From positions 285,236-349,235 of the forward strand of contig NZ_BOMM01000012.1 in assembly GCF_016862195.1 (NCBI RefSeq): a stretch of DNA of 64,000 bases, read 5' to 3'. Positions 36,550-46,640 of this stretch are shown in pieces (positions within the stretch are counted from its first letter, which is position 1; every line of letters begins with the position of its first letter). The notes below the pieces were generated by a model. The model saw only the letters and a program-made list of their open reading frames with translations, had not been told where the DNA came from and did no database searches. Both the position numbers and the translations under genes were made by a program. The DNA comes from Paractinoplanes ferrugineus (GTDB lineage: Bacteria; Actinomycetota; Actinomycetes; Mycobacteriales; Micromonosporaceae).

Positions 36550-39500
36550 TCAGATCTCCTCGACGCTGCTGACGCCCTCGTTCGGGCGCCGGGACAGGTC
36601 GATACCCAGTTCCTCCGCGGCCCGGAAGACCTCGTCGTCCGTCTCGCGCATCTCGAGAGCCACACCGTCGCTGGACAGCACCTCGACGTTCAGGCACAGC
36701 GACTGCAGCTCCTTGAGGAGCACCTTGAAGGACTCCGGGATACCCGGCTCCGGAATGTTCTCGCCCTTGACGATGGCCTCGTAGACCTTCACGCGACCGA
36801 GCACGTCGTCGGACTTGATGGTGAGCAGCTCCTGCAGCGCGTAGGCGGCGCCGTAGGCCTGCATGGCCCAGCACTCCATCTCGCCGAACCGCTGGCCGCC
36901 GAACTGCGCCTTACCACCGAGCGGCTGCTGCGTGATCATCGAGTACGGGCCGGTCGAGCGAGCGTGGATCTTGTCGTCGACCAGGTGGTTCAGCTTCAGG
37001 ATGTAGACGTAGCCGACCGAGATCGGGTCCGGCAGCGGCTCACCGGAGCGACCGTCGAACAGCTGCGCCTTGCCGTCGCCGTTGACCAGCCGCTTCCCGT
37101 CGCGGTTGAGGAGCGTCGACTCGAGGAGGCCCTTGATCTCCTCCTCCTGGGCGCCGTCGAAGACCGGGGTCGCGACGTTCGAGTCCTTGGGGGACTCGTG
37201 CGCCTCGATCGACCGCAGCTGACGCTTCCACTCTGCGTCGTCGCCCTCGACCTCCCAGCCCGTCTTGGCAATCCACCCGAGGTGGGTCTCCAGGACCTGG
37301 CCGATGTTCATGCGCGAGGGCACACCGAGCGGGTTCAACACGATGTCGACAGGCGTGCCGTCCTCGAGGAACGGCATGTCCTCCACCGGGAGGATCTTCG
37401 AGATGACGCCCTTGTTGCCGTGCCGGCCGGCGAGCTTGTCGCCGTCCTGGATCTTCCGCTTCTGCGCTACGTAGACGCGGACCAGCTCGTTGACACCCGG
37501 GGGAAGCTCGTCGCCGTCCTCGCGGGAGAAGGTACGCACACCGATGACCGTGCCGGTCTCGCCGTGCGGAACCTTCAGCGAGGTGTCCCGGACCTCACGC
37601 GCCTTCTCACCGAAGATCGCGCGGAGCAGCCGCTCCTCGGGGGTCAACTCGGTCTCGCCCTTGGGCGTGACCTTGCCGACCAGGATGTCGCCGGGGACGA
37701 CCTCGGCACCGATCCGGATGATGCCCCGCTCGTCCAGGTCCGCCAGCATTTCCTCGCTGACGTTGGGGATGTCGCGGGTGATCTCCTCCGGGCCGAGCTT
37801 GGTGTCCCGAGCGTCGACCTCGTGCTCCTCGATGTGGATCGAGGTGAGCACGTCCTGCTGCACGAGGCGCTGCGACAGGATGATCGCGTCCTCGTAGTTG
37901 TGGCCTTCCCAGCACATGAACGCGACGAGCAGGTTGCGGCCGAGGGCCATCTCCCCCTCGTCGGTGCACGGACCGTCGGCGATGACCTGGCCGGCTTCGA
38001 CCCGGTCACCCTCGAACACGACGGGCTTCTGGTTGACGCAGGAGCCGGCGTTCGAGCGGCGGAACTTGTGCAGCAGGTACGTACGGCGGTGACCGTCGTC
38101 CTGGTGCACCGTCACGTAGTCGGCACACAGGTCCTCGACCAGGCCACCGACCTCGGCGACGACCACGTCACCGGCGTCGACCGCGGCCCGGTACTCCATG
38201 CCCGTACCGACCAGCGGCGACTCGGCCTTCACCAGGGGCACGGCCTGACGCTGCATGTTCGCGCCCATGAGGGCACGGTTGGCGTCGTCGTGCTCGAGGA
38301 ACGGGATCATCGCGGTCGCGACCGAGGTCATCTGCCGCGGCGAGACGTCCATGTAGTCGACCTGCGTGCCAGGCACGTAGTCGACCTCACCGCCCTTTCG
38401 GCGGACCAGGACCCGGTCCTCGGCGAACGTGCCGTCACTGCTCAGCACGGCGTTCGCCTGGGCCTTGATGTACCTGTCCTCCTCATCGGCGGTCAGGTAG
38501 TGGACCTCGTCGGTGACGACGCCCTCCTGGACCTTGCGATAAGGCGTCTCGATGAATCCGAACGGGTTGACCCGCGCGAACGTCGAGAGGGCGCCGATCA
38601 GGCCGATGTTCGGGCCTTCCGGCGTCTCGATCGGGCACATCCGGCCGTAGTGGGACGGGTGCACGTCGCGGACCTCGAAGCCGGCCCGCTCACGCGACAG
38701 ACCACCGGGGCCGAGCGCGCTCAGCCGGCGCCGGTGGGTCAGGCCCGCCAGCGGGTTGGTCTGGTCCATGAACTGGGACAGCTGCGACGTACCGAAGAAC
38801 TCCTTGATCGCCGCCACGACCGGACGGATGTTGATCAGGGTCTGCGGCGTGATCGCCTCGACGTCCTGCGTCGTCATGCGCTCGCGGACGACGCGCTCCA
38901 TCCGGGACAGGCCCACGCGGACCTGGTTCTGGATGAGCTCGCCGACGGTGCGCAGGCGACGGTTACCGAAGTGGTCGATGTCGTCGGCCTCGTAGCCCTC
39001 CTCACCGGCGTGCAGCCGGCAGAGGTAGTCCACGGTCTTGACGACGTCTTCCTCGGTGAGGACACCCCGGGTGATCGGGACGTCGATCTCGAGCTTCTTG
39101 TTGAACTTGTAGCGACCGACCTTGGCGACGTCGTACCTCTTCGGGTTGAAGAAGAGGTTGTCGAGCAGGGTCTGCGCGTTCTCCCGGGTCGGGGGCTCGC
39201 CAGGGCGGAGCTTGCGGTAGATGTCGAGAAGGGCCTCGTCCTGGCCGGCGATGTGGTCCTTCTCGAGCGTGGTCATGAGCAGCTCGGACCAACCGAAGCG
39301 CTCGCGGATCTGATCCGCCGACCAACCGATCGCCTTGAGCAGGACGGTGACTGCCTGCCGGCGCTTGCGGTCGATCCGGACACCGACGGTGTCGCGCTTG
39401 TCGATGTCGAACTCCAGCCAGGCACCCCGGCTCGGGATGACCTTGACGCTGGACAGGTCACGGTCGGAGGTCTTGTCCGGCTCCTTCGTGAAGTACACGC

Positions 39501-39990
39501 CCGGCGACCGGACGAGCTGGCTCACCACGACGCGCTCAGTGCCGTTGATGACGAACGTCCCCTTGGGGGTCATCATCGGGAAGTCGCCCATGAACACGGT
39601 CTGGCTCTTGATCTCGCCAGTCGTGTTGTTGGTGAACTCCGCGGTCACGAACAGCGGCGCGCAGTAAGTCAGATCCTTCTCCTTGCACTCCTCGATCGAG
39701 GCCTTGACCTCGTCGAAGCGTGGAGACGAGAAGGACAGCGACATAGTGCCAGAGAAGTCCTCAATGGGACTGATCTCTTCGAGGATCTCTGCGAGGCCCG
39801 AGTGGGCGTCCTGGTCGTCCGTCGACCGGGCCTGCCAAGCCTCGTTGCCAACCAGCCAGTCGAAGGACTCGGTCTGGAGGGCAAGAAGGTTGGGGACCTC
39901 AAGTTGCTCGGTGATCCTGCCGAAAGAGACACGGCGGGGTGCGTAAGCGCTCGACGTACGGCTGGTCTTCGCAGGGCGGGAAGCTGCCAA
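36550..39990 (-). CDS. rpoB: DNA-directed RNA polymerase subunit beta
   Basis: The 1146-aa beta subunit. I place the start at TTG 39990 (reading [20 protein letters not shown]) with GGAAGGA upstream. This is how actinobacterial rpoB genes usually begin, and the frame upstream to 40110 is not conserved. The rifampicin pocket reads [20 protein letters not shown] then [13 protein letters not shown]. The key H526 and S531 (E. coli numbering) are wild type, but positions 518 and 522 differ (T and A). Other hallmarks are [20 protein letters not shown] and [11 protein letters not shown]. Confidence 0.97.
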   Translation of the reverse strand: MAASRPAKTSRTSSAYAPRRVSFGRITEQLEVPNLLALQTESFDWLVGNEAWQARSTDDQDAHSGLAEILEEISPIEDFSGTMSLSFSSPRFDEVKASIEECKEKDLTYCAPLFVTAEFTNNTTGEIKSQTVFMGDFPMMTPKGTFVINGTERVVVSQLVRSPGVYFTKEPDKTSDRDLSSVKVIPSRGAWLEFDIDKRDTVGVRIDRKRRQAVTVLLKAIGWSADQIRERFGWSELLMTTLEKDHIAGQDEALLDIYRKLRPGEPPTRENAQTLLDNLFFNPKRYDVAKVGRYKFNKKLEIDVPITRGVLTEEDVVKTVDYLCRLHAGEEGYEADDIDHFGNRRLRTVGELIQNQVRVGLSRMERVVRERMTTQDVEAITPQTLINIRPVVAAIKEFFGTSQLSQFMDQTNPLAGLTHRRRLSALGPGGLSRERAGFEVRDVHPSHYGRMCPIETPEGPNIGLIGALSTFARVNPFGFIETPYRKVQEGVVTDEVHYLTADEEDRYIKAQANAVLSSDGTFAEDRVLVRRKGGEVDYVPGTQVDYMDVSPRQMTSVATAMIPFLEHDDANRALMGANMQRQAVPLVKAESPLVGTGMEYRAAVDAGDVVVAEVGGLVEDLCADYVTVHQDDGHRRTYLLHKFRRSNAGSCVNQKPVVFEGDRVEAGQVIADGPCTDEGEMALGRNLLVAFMCWEGHNYEDAIILSQRLVQQDVLTSIHIEEHEVDARDTKLGPEEITRDIPNVSEEMLADLDERGIIRIGAEVVPGDILVGKVTPKGETELTPEERLLRAIFGEKAREVRDTSLKVPHGETGTVIGVRTFSREDGDELPPGVNELVRVYVAQKRKIQDGDKLAGRHGNKGVISKILPVEDMPFLEDGTPVDIVLNPLGVPSRMNIGQVLETHLGWIAKTGWEVEGDDAEWKRQLRSIEAHESPKDSNVATPVFDGAQEEEIKGLLESTLLNRDGKRLVNGDGKAQLFDGRSGEPLPDPISVGYVYILKLNHLVDDKIHARSTGPYSMITQQPLGGKAQFGGQRFGEMECWAMQAYGAAYALQELLTIKSDDVLGRVKVYEAIVKGENIPEPGIPESFKVLLKELQSLCLNVEVLSSDGVALEMRETDDEVFRAAEELGIDLSRRPNEGVSSVEEI

Positions 39991-40133
39991 GATGCGTCCT
40001 TCCGAGGACCGGTGCTGCTGATGCGGCTGCAGCTGCGGTATGCAACTGTTTGCGTGCACTCCAACAAGCCCCCAAGAATTCATCCATACGGATGTCTTGG
40101 CAGGGTTCAAGGCAGAAGGCAGCGCAAACTAGC

Positions 40134-40162
40134 AGTGTAGCCGCTCGGCTAACCGCTGTCCA
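40134..40162 (-). promoter_or_regulatory. rpoBC promoter
   Basis: On the minus strand TGGACA (40157-40162) and TACACT (40134-40139) are 17 bases apart, close to the housekeeping sigma consensus. It gives a leader of about 140 bases before the rpoB TTG start. Confidence 0.75.
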
Positions 40163-40497
40163 GCCCACACCTCAGGTTGCCTGCGGAGCCTGTCCCCACA
40201 GCCTCTGACCTGCGCCTTCATGGCCAGGGCCTAGGTGGGGCCGCTCAGAACGCGGCACTTCTCCCTCGGTGCCACCGACGGTTACCCATCGGGTGGCTGT
40301 CGCAAGCGCGGAGAACTTGCTGATGTCAGCGTGCCTGTCAGCGGACACTCAGTCAAGGGCTGCGCTGCGGGTCGGTCTCGCGCCGCCTGGTGGCGGACGC
40401 GTCACAGGGACATTACTCCACGGATTGCCGGATTAAGCGGTCTTTGCCGGTCGGGAGACCGACAGCTGACCCTAAGCCATTCACCAGGGACAACGGG
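40163..40497. other. Intergenic region between rplL terminator and rpoB promoter
   Basis: About 335 bases without a supported gene on either strand. Short open frames here lack ribosome binding sites and any recognisable protein. No further promoter or repeat stands out. Confidence 0.6.
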
Positions 40498-40500
40498 CGG

Positions 40501-40545
40501 AAAAACACGGACGGCGAGGACCTGAACACAGGTTCTCGCCGTCCG
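40501..40545 (-). terminator. Rho-independent terminator of rplJ-rplL
   Basis: A 17-bp stem with one A-C mismatch and a 4-base loop spans 40508-40545. On the minus strand it is followed by TGTTTTT (five T at 40501-40505). It lies 25 bases after the rplL stop and separates rplJL from rpoBC. Confidence 0.92.
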
Positions 40546-40570
40546 CAAGGTAAAGCAGCGGAGCGTTAGA

Positions 40571-40954
40571 TCACTTGAGGGTGACCTTGGCGCCTTCGCC
40601 CTCGAGCTTGGCCTTGGCGGCCTCGGCCTTCTCCTTGTTGACACCCTCGAGGATCGCCTTGGGGGCGCTCTCGACGGCGTCCTTGGCCTCCTTGAGGCCC
40701 AGGCCGGTCAGCTCACGCACGACCTTGATGACCTGGATCTTCTTGCCACCGTCGCCCTCGAGGACAACGTCGAACGAGTCCTTCTCGGCCTCGGCCTCGA
40801 CGGCCGGGCCGGCCTGCGCCGGGCCGGCCATCGCGACGGGCGCGGCGGCCTTGACGTCGAAGACGTCCTCGAACGTCTTCACGAACTCGGAGAGCTCGAT
40901 GAGGGTCATTTCCTTGAACGCGTCGAGCAGCTCGTCGGTGCTGAGCTTCGCCAT
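40571..40954 (-). CDS. rplL: 50S ribosomal protein L7/L12
   Basis: The 127-aa stalk protein that recruits translational GTPases. It starts [20 protein letters not shown], has an Ala-rich hinge (about 38-55) and the C-terminal domain with [20 protein letters not shown]. The ATG at 40954 is used; the frame extends three codons upstream. Confidence 0.98.
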   Translation of the reverse strand: MAKLSTDELLDAFKEMTLIELSEFVKTFEDVFDVKAAAPVAMAGPAQAGPAVEAEAEKDSFDVVLEGDGGKKIQVIKVVRELTGLGLKEAKDAVESAPKAILEGVNKEKAEAAKAKLEGEGAKVTLK

Positions 40955-41011
40955 GTCTGGCAACCTTTCCTAGCTTCTGATGTAAAAGAACTGCGCGGTT
41001 CGCGAGGGCCG

Positions 41012-41560
41012 TCAGGCGGCCTCGGCGGAACCGTCCTTCTCGCGCTCGGCACGCAGGGCGTCCACCAGGCGTACGGCCTGGGAAAGCGGAGCCTGGAACG
41101 TCGCCGCGGCCTTGCTCAGGTTGCCCTTCATGGCGCCGGCCAGCTTGGCCAGCAGCACCTCACGGGACTCGAGGTCGGCAAGCTTGTTGACCTCTTCAGC
41201 GGTGAGGGACTTGCCCTCGAAGACGCCGCCCTTGATGACCAGGACGGGGTGGGCCTTGGCGAAAGCCCGCAGGCTCTTGGCCGCCTCGACCGGGTCCCCG
41301 CTGACGAAGGCGAGCGCGGTAGGACCGGTGAACAGCGTGTCGAGGCCCTCGATGCCCGCGTCGGTCGCCGCACGCTTGGCCAGCGTGTTCTTCGACACGG
41401 AGTACTTGGTCTCCTTGCCGAGCGAGCGCCGCAGCTCGGTGATCTGCTTGACCGTGAGGCCGCGGTACTCGGTCAACACGGTGGCCGCCGAGTTACGGAA
41501 GTGCTCCGTCAGCTCAGCCACGGCATTGGCCTTGTCGGCCCGGACCGGCTTGTCCGCCAT
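41012..41560 (-). CDS. rplJ: 50S ribosomal protein L10
   Basis: L10 anchors the L7/L12 stalk. The 182-aa product starts [20 protein letters not shown] and has the [17 protein letters not shown] block, with the C-terminal helix that binds L12 dimers. It is preceded by a long structured leader and followed by rplL after 57 bases. Confidence 0.97.
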   Translation of the reverse strand: MADKPVRADKANAVAELTEHFRNSAATVLTEYRGLTVKQITELRRSLGKETKYSVSKNTLAKRAATDAGIEGLDTLFTGPTALAFVSGDPVEAAKSLRAFAKAHPVLVIKGGVFEGKSLTAEEVNKLADLESREVLLAKLAGAMKGNLSKAAATFQAPLSQAVRLVDALRAEREKDGSAEAA

Positions 41561-41574
41561 GTCCCTCCTCTCTC

Positions 41575-41760
41575 AGTGCTCAGAACCACTGGCCTGGAGA
41601 AGGAACCAAGAATGAGAAACGCCCCGGCGCAGGGCGCACGGGGCGGAACAGGCTCAAAACATGAGCCAGATTCACGAACCGTTCTCCCCTGCGCGGGTCG
41701 CCCGCATCCGGCGGGACCTTCGACCGCGACCTCCGTCATTGCTGACGGCGATTGCGGCGA
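41575..41760 (-). promoter_or_regulatory. L10 leader (ribosomal protein autoregulatory RNA)
   Basis: The roughly 200-base leader of rplJ. On the minus strand it contains GGTCGAAGGTCCCGCCGG, then GGGCGACCCGCGCAGGGGAG, then the stems GGCTCATGTTTTGAGCC and CGCCCTGCGCCGGGGCG. These resemble the L10-binding kink-turn leaders used for autoregulation of rplJL. The assignment is by position and motif. Confidence 0.65.
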
Positions 41761-41792
41761 CCAGCGGTCTATGGGTGAAACTTCAATAACGG

Positions 41793-41821
41793 AGAATACG
41801 CGGTCTCGACCTCACCGCCAA
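41793..41821 (-). promoter_or_regulatory. rplJ promoter
   Basis: On the minus strand TTGGCG (41816-41821) and TATTCT (41793-41798) are separated by 17 bases, just upstream of the L10 leader. Confidence 0.7.
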
Positions 41822-41933
41822 ATCGGGCCCGTTCCTGCCACGCGCGCAAAGCAGCCACACCCGTGGAGCACGCCCGGCCCCCTGGCAGAGGTCGTGACTC
41901 AGGACCCGCCGACGACGCGGCATTCCGCCCCTC

Positions 41934-41987
41934 CAGGAGCGCCGGCGACGCAGCCCGCCGCCCTTCAGGAGCGCCGGCGACGCAGCC
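41934..41987. repeat. 22-bp direct repeat duplicating the permease gene end
   Basis: The segments 41934-41955 and 41966-41987 are identical. The right copy covers the last codons and stop of the ABC permease gene, and the left copy lies just past the stop. This is the same pattern as the fusA 3' end but shorter. Confidence 0.85.
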
Positions 41988-42663
41988 AGCCGTAGCCGGC
42001 GAAGGCGACCGCGCACCAGGCCGTGGCCCAGGCGACGAGCAGGACGATCGTGCCCGCCGGTGGGACGCCACTGCCGGTCGGCGGTAACGCGTCGGCAAGC
42101 TCCCGGGCGGTCGCCATCACCGGCGGGACCAGCCAGGGGGCCCAGGAGCTGGACAGCCCGAGGACCACTACCAGGACCGCGGCGGTGATCAGCACCGTCA
42201 CGCCCAGCCGGACGCTGCCCGTCACCGCCCGGCTGGCGAGCGCGCCCACCGCCACCGCCGGCGGCACGGCCAACAGGTGCGCCAGGACGCCCAGCAGCAT
42301 GCCGCTGGCCAGTTCCTTGTTCGGGTCGATGCCGTGGAACAGCCAGGGGGCGGCCATCGCCGCCGCGCCGACCACCAGGGCGACCACGAGAGCGGCCAGG
42401 AGGCCGCCGGTCGCCTCGCGAGCCGGGCCGACCGACAGCCGGGCCAGTCGGCGCTGCACATCGGGCTCGGTGTCGAGCAGCAGCTTGGTGAGCCACGCCA
42501 GGACCGGGAACAGGGCGGCGGCCGAATAGCCGTAGGCGACCGCAGCCGGGGATGCTCCCCCGCCGTAGATCACGCCCAGCTCGACGAGCACGGCGATCAG
42601 CGGGGCCAGCGCCCGGCCGCCCCGGACGAAGCCCGCTATCCGCATCCACACCAGGGCGCTCAA
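41965..42663 (-). CDS. ABC transporter permease-like membrane protein
   Basis: A 232-aa protein with about six hydrophobic helices (APLIAVLVELGVIYGGG, AAALFPVLAWLTKLL, LLAALVVALVVGAAAMAAPW, LGVTVLITAAVLVVVLGLSS, IVLLVAWATAWCAVAFAGYG). Its ATG overlaps the ATPase gene by four bases (42660-42663), so it is the membrane partner of that ATPase. Substrate unknown. It lies between rplA and rplJ, where actinobacteria often carry unrelated inserts. Confidence 0.82.
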   Translation of the reverse strand: MSALVWMRIAGFVRGGRALAPLIAVLVELGVIYGGGASPAAVAYGYSAAALFPVLAWLTKLLLDTEPDVQRRLARLSVGPAREATGGLLAALVVALVVGAAAMAAPWLFHGIDPNKELASGMLLGVLAHLLAVPPAVAVGALASRAVTGSVRLGVTVLITAAVLVVVLGLSSSWAPWLVPPVMATARELADALPPTGSGVPPAGTIVLLVAWATAWCAVAFAGYGWLRRRRS

Positions 42664-43460
42664 CGGGGCTTCCGATCCGCTCGCGCCCTCGGGTCGCGGC
42701 CTGGCTCGGCGATGACGGGCGCACCCCGTACATCAGCATCTGGATCTTTCACCCGCAGCACCCGGTGGCCGGCGGCACGCAGCTCGGCCACCGCCTGGGT
42801 CGCCTCCGACCGGCGGACCGCCAGTTCGACGATGACCTCGCCCTCCGGTGTTTTCTCGGGCGACGGTTGCAAACCGTGCTCGGAGACCGTCCAGTGGATC
42901 GCGCCCGGAAGCGCGGTGATCTCGCCTCGATGGTCGCTGACCAGCACGATGCCGCCGGCGTGGGTCACCTCGGCGACGATTTCCGGGATCAGCGTGCGCG
43001 CGACCGCGTCGAGGCCTTCCCACGGTTCGTCGAGAACCAGCAGACCCGGCGGGAGCAGCAGGGCCTGGGCCAGACCGACCTTCTGCGCGGTGCCCTTGGA
43101 GAGGTCGCCGAGGCGGGTCGCGGCGTGCTCGGTGAGCAGGAGGCGCTCGATCCAGCGGTCGGCCGCGTGCGGGTCGGTGACGCCGCGGACCAGGGCCATG
43201 CGACGCAGGTAGTCGCCGGCGGTGAAAGGCTGATCGGCGGGGAAACGCTCGGGGACCCAGCCGACGATCGCCGGACGGTCGCTGACCCGGCCGCGGACCG
43301 GGCGCAGGACCCCGGCGGCGAGCTGAAGGAGAGTCGACTTGCCGGCGCCGTTGCGGCCCAGGACCACGACCGTCGCGCCGGGCTCGACCGCCGCGCCGAT
43401 GTCGCGCAGCGTCCAGGCGGCCCGCCTCGCATATCGGAACCAGACACCCTCGAAGCGCAC
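42660..43460 (-). CDS. ABC transporter ATP-binding protein
   Basis: A single ABC ATPase (about 266 aa) with Walker A LGRNGAGKST, a signature region LSKGTAQKVGLAQAL (LSKG rather than LSGG), Walker B LLVLDEPWEGLD and the switch histidine in LVSDHRGE. The last about 60 residues are a variable tail. Start GTG 43460; TTG 43478 would add six residues but lies in the rplA terminator. It forms an exporter with the overlapping permease gene. Confidence 0.9.
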   Translation of the reverse strand: MRFEGVWFRYARRAAWTLRDIGAAVEPGATVVVLGRNGAGKSTLLQLAAGVLRPVRGRVSDRPAIVGWVPERFPADQPFTAGDYLRRMALVRGVTDPHAADRWIERLLLTEHAATRLGDLSKGTAQKVGLAQALLLPPGLLVLDEPWEGLDAVARTLIPEIVAEVTHAGGIVLVSDHRGEITALPGAIHWTVSEHGLQPSPEKTPEGEVIVELAVRRSEATQAVAELRAAGHRVLRVKDPDADVRGAPVIAEPGRDPRARADRKPR

Positions 43461-43477
43461 GGCGGAAGCCTGCCACA

Positions 43478-43508
43478 AAGAAGGCCCCCGGGTTGTCCCC
43501 CGGGGGCC
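43478..43508 (-). terminator. Terminator after rplA
   Basis: A perfect 10-bp GC-only stem (43483-43492 with 43499-43508) followed on the minus strand by TTCTTTG, 19 bases after the rplA stop. It separates rplA from the ABC transporter genes. Confidence 0.85.
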
Positions 43509-43527
43509 TGCTTGAACAGCTTTCGAA

Positions 43528-44238
43528 TCAGGCCTCGGCGCCCGTGAAGCCCTTCACGATGTTCGGGTCGACCGGAACGCCCGGGCCCATCGTGGTCGTG
43601 AAGGTGACCTTACGGAGGTACTTGCCCTTGGCCGCGGACGGCTTGGCCCGCAGGACCTCGTCGAGCACGGCGCCGTAGTTGTCGGCCAGCTGAGCCTCGG
43701 AGAACGAGGCCTTGCCGATGATCAGGTGCAGGTTGGAGTGCTTGTCCACCCGGAAGGTGATCTTGCCGCCCTTGATCTCGTTGACCGCCTTGGTGACGTC
43801 CATCGTGACCGTGCCGGTCTTGGGGTTCGGCATGAGACCACGCGGGCCGAGGATGCGGGCGATCCGACCGATCTTGGCCATCTGGTCCGGGGTCGCGATC
43901 GCGGCGTCGAAATCGAGCCAGCCACCCTGGATGCGGGCCACCAGCTCGTCGGTGCCGACCTCGTCGGCGCCGGCCGCCACGGCCTCTTCCGCCTTGGGGC
44001 CCTGGGCGAAGACGATCACGCGGGCCGTCTTGCCGGTGCCGTGCGGCAGGTTGACCGTGCCGCGGACCATCTGGTCGGCCTTACGCGGGTCGACACCCAG
44101 CCGCATCGCAACCTCGACGGTCGCGTCGAACTTGGTGGCGCTGCTTTCCTTGGTGAGCTTGATCGCCTCAGCCGGCTCGTAGAGCTTGTCGGCGTCGATC
44201 TTCTCCATCGCGGCGCGGTACGCCTTGCTGCGCTTCAC
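43528..44238 (-). CDS. rplA: 50S ribosomal protein L1
   Basis: L1 forms the mobile stalk at the E site. The 236-aa product has [20 protein letters not shown] and the signature [20 protein letters not shown]. The GTG at 44238 follows an AGGAG. The gene directly upstream should be rplK, but only 67 bases separate rplA from nusG. Confidence 0.98.
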   Translation of the reverse strand: MKRSKAYRAAMEKIDADKLYEPAEAIKLTKESSATKFDATVEVAMRLGVDPRKADQMVRGTVNLPHGTGKTARVIVFAQGPKAEEAVAAGADEVGTDELVARIQGGWLDFDAAIATPDQMAKIGRIARILGPRGLMPNPKTGTVTMDVTKAVNEIKGGKITFRVDKHSNLHLIIGKASFSEAQLADNYGAVLDEVLRAKPSAAKGKYLRKVTFTTTMGPGVPVDPNIVKGFTGAEA

Positions 44239-44305
44239 TTCGCATTACTCCTGTGGTTGATGGCGGGGCTCCGCGTTTCGGAAGCCCCTCCCACTGACTT
44301 GCTTG

Positions 44306-45019
44306 TCAGATCTTGGTGACCTGGTTGAAGTTGAGCTCCACCGGCGTCTCACGACCGAAGATGGAGACCAGAACCTTCAACTTCTGCTGGTCCGCATTGA
44401 TTTCGCTGATCGAGGCCGGCAGCGACGCGAACGCGCCGTCGGTGACCGTGACCGAGTCGCCCACCTCGAAGTCGAGGACCTTGATCTCGGGCTTGGCCTT
44501 CTTCTCCTCGGTCTCGACCGCCGGGGCCAGCCACTTCAGCACCTCGTCGAGGGAGAGCGGGGCGGGCCGGTCGACCCGGTCGGTGGCGCCCACGAAGCCG
44601 GTCACACCGGGCGTGTTGCGCACACACGAGTAGGACTCGGGAGACAGATCCATCCGGACCAGGATGTAGCCCGGGAAGACCTTGTTGTTGACCTGCTGGC
44701 GCTTGCCGTTCTTGACCTCGACCTCTTCGCGGGTCGGCACCTCGACCTGGAAGATGAAGTCCTCCATGTCGAGGGACGTGATCCGGGTCTCGAGGTTGGT
44801 CTTGACCTTGTTCTCGTAACCGGCGTACGAGTGCACGACGTACCAGTCGCCGGGCGCGTAGCGCAGCTTCTGCCGCAGCTCCTGCACCGGGTCGAAGTCT
44901 TCGTCGTCCTCGGCGGCCGGAACGGCGGGGGCGGCCTCAACCGACTCCTCAGCGTCCGCCGTGGCCACCGACGACTGCTCGTCGACGGACTGCGCGGTCT
45001 CGTCGTCGTACTCAGGCAC
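44306..45019 (-). CDS. nusG: Transcription termination/antitermination protein NusG
   Basis: NusG binds RNA polymerase and links it to Rho or the ribosome. The 237-aa protein has an acidic, Ala-rich N-terminal extension (about 1-55), the NGN domain ([20 protein letters not shown], then [10 protein letters not shown] and [12 protein letters not shown]) and the C-terminal KOW domain ending in [20 protein letters not shown]. It lies 24 bases after secE. Confidence 0.97.
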   Translation of the reverse strand: MPEYDDETAQSVDEQSSVATADAEESVEAAPAVPAAEDDEDFDPVQELRQKLRYAPGDWYVVHSYAGYENKVKTNLETRITSLDMEDFIFQVEVPTREEVEVKNGKRQQVNNKVFPGYILVRMDLSPESYSCVRNTPGVTGFVGATDRVDRPAPLSLDEVLKWLAPAVETEEKKAKPEIKVLDFEVGDSVTVTDGAFASLPASISEINADQQKLKVLVSIFGRETPVELNFNQVTKI

Positions 45020-45043
45020 GCTCGCTCACTTCCAGGTAAAGGT

Positions 45044-45424
45044 TTACTTGCCGCCGAACGCCCAGAGGATGCCCTTACCGAACCCGTAGTCCAGGACAGC
45101 CACGATGGCGGTCATGATCGTCACGAACACGACCACGATCGTCGTGTAGGTCAGCAGTTCCTTGCGGGTCGGCCAGATGACCTTACGCAGTTCGCTGACG
45201 ACCTCACGGAAGAACCCACCGATGCGACCGAAGAAGCCCGACTTGCGGGTCTCCCTCTTGGCCTTGGGCGCGTCACCCTTGGTCCGCTCCTTGACGGCGG
45301 CACCGCCACGGCCTACCGGCTCGTCAGCGTCGTCGTCGTCAGCCACGTCCTCGGCGACGGCATCGTCGAAGACCTCGTCGTCGGCCGGGTCGCCGGCGTC
45401 ACCGGGTCGGTTCCTCTCGGCCAT
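45044..45424 (-). CDS. secE: Preprotein translocase subunit SecE
   Basis: A 126-aa SecE. A long charged N-terminal region precedes the amphipathic helix and signature FFREVVSELRKVIWPTRKEL, then one membrane helix (TTIVVVFVTIMTAIVAVLDY). It stabilises SecY in the Sec translocon. Standard tRNA-Trp-secE-nusG order. Confidence 0.96.
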   Translation of the reverse strand: MAERNRPGDAGDPADDEVFDDAVAEDVADDDDADEPVGRGGAAVKERTKGDAPKAKRETRKSGFFGRIGGFFREVVSELRKVIWPTRKELLTYTTIVVVFVTIMTAIVAVLDYGFGKGILWAFGGK

Positions 45425-45528
45425 GCCGCCCTACTTCCGTGTCGGTGGTGGTGGACCCCCGTCGGCGCTCGATCCGGCGCGGGGGTCGTGCGGACCGCGC
45501 ACCGGGCGGGCACGTCAGGAGAGTTACG

Positions 45529-45601
<73 letters not shown>

Positions 45602-45712
45602 GTGCGAGGCGGTTTGTCCTGATCGAAATCTGCTCCGCGCAGGATCGCTCAGGGGGTCACTGCCCCACGGCTGACGAGTGTACGGGTTCACACCCCGTTC
45701 GCCCAACCCGCC

Positions 45713-46102
45713 CTACCGCTTACGCACCACGGCTTGCGCCAGGGACAGAACTTTCTCGCCCCGGCAGGTCGCCGTCAGTGCCAATTTCGTGTGCCCCTCA
45801 TCGGTCTGACCTCGCTCGGAGACCGTCACGACGACTTCGGTGCCCTCATCGGTGTCCGGGACCGGAACCGGGCGCGCGAAGCGCACGCTGAGCTCCACGA
45901 CCGCGTCCGGGGCGCCGGCCCACGCCGTCACGGTCCGGCTGACCAGAGCCATGGTGAACATGCCGTGGGCGATCACGCCGGGCAGGCCGACACCGGTCGC
46001 GAAACGCTCGCTCCAGTGGATCGGGTTGAAGTCACCGGAGGCGCCGGCATAGCGGACCAGATCGGCCCGGGTGACCCGATAGGTGGTCTCCGACGTGGTC
46101 AC
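45713..46102 (-). CDS. MaoC-like (R)-hydratase, HadB-like
   Basis: A 129-aa hotdog-fold protein with the hydratase motif ASGDFNPIHWSERFATGVGL and LPGVIAHGMFTMAL, including the catalytic Asp/His pair. Start GTG 46102 overlaps the stop of the upstream gene. The rpmG-hadA-hadB-trnW-secE order is the same as around the mycobacterial had genes, which dehydrate 3-hydroxyacyl-ACP. The precise substrate here is inferred. Confidence 0.88.
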   Translation of the reverse strand: MTTSETTYRVTRADLVRYAGASGDFNPIHWSERFATGVGLPGVIAHGMFTMALVSRTVTAWAGAPDAVVELSVRFARPVPVPDTDEGTEVVVTVSERGQTDEGHTKLALTATCRGEKVLSLAQAVVRKR

Positions 46103-46563
46103 GCTACGTCCTCCTTGCCGCGCTGGACGAGCTTGGCCCAGACCGTCACTACCGTTTCGCCGGCCTCGGTACGCACGTCGCTGCGGGTGGTCATGAAGTC
46201 GTGGCCGCCCCGGGAGGTGATGTCCTCGACCGTGTTCACACACACCAGCGCGTCGCCGGCCACGATCGGGCGGGCGTAGGCGAACTTCTGGTCGCCGTGC
46301 ACCACCCGGGTGTAGTCGATGCCCAACTCCGGGTCCTCGACGATCTGCTGGTGGCTGGAGGCCATCGTGAGCACGATCGGGAAGGTCGCCGGGGCGATGA
46401 CGTCGGGGTAGCCGATCGCGCGGGCCGCCTCCGGGTCGTGGAACTCCCGGTCGGTGGCGCCGATGGCGCGGGCGAACTCGCGGATCTTCTCCCGCCCGAC
46501 CACATAGGGCTCGGTGGGCGGATAGCTTCGTCCGACGAAAGATTGGTCCAGGGGCATGCGCAC
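46099..46563 (-). CDS. MaoC-like dehydratase N-terminal-type protein, HadA-like
   Basis: A 154-aa hotdog protein of the UPF0336/HadA type (GRSYPPTEPYVVGREKIREF and REFHDPEAARAIGYPDVIAP). It lacks the catalytic Asp/His motif seen in its partner, as expected for the HadA-type subunit of a heterodimer. GTG 46563 has GGAG six bases upstream; ATG 46557 is a second option. It overlaps the HadB-like gene. Confidence 0.87.
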   Translation of the reverse strand: MRMPLDQSFVGRSYPPTEPYVVGREKIREFARAIGATDREFHDPEAARAIGYPDVIAPATFPIVLTMASSHQQIVEDPELGIDYTRVVHGDQKFAYARPIVAGDALVCVNTVEDITSRGGHDFMTTRSDVRTEAGETVVTVWAKLVQRGKEDVA

Positions 46564-46640
46564 AAACTACTCCGCAGGCCCCGCAGACAACTCTGCGCCG
46601 CCCATCGGTTCGACGGACGGCGCAGGTGGAACGCTTCGGG

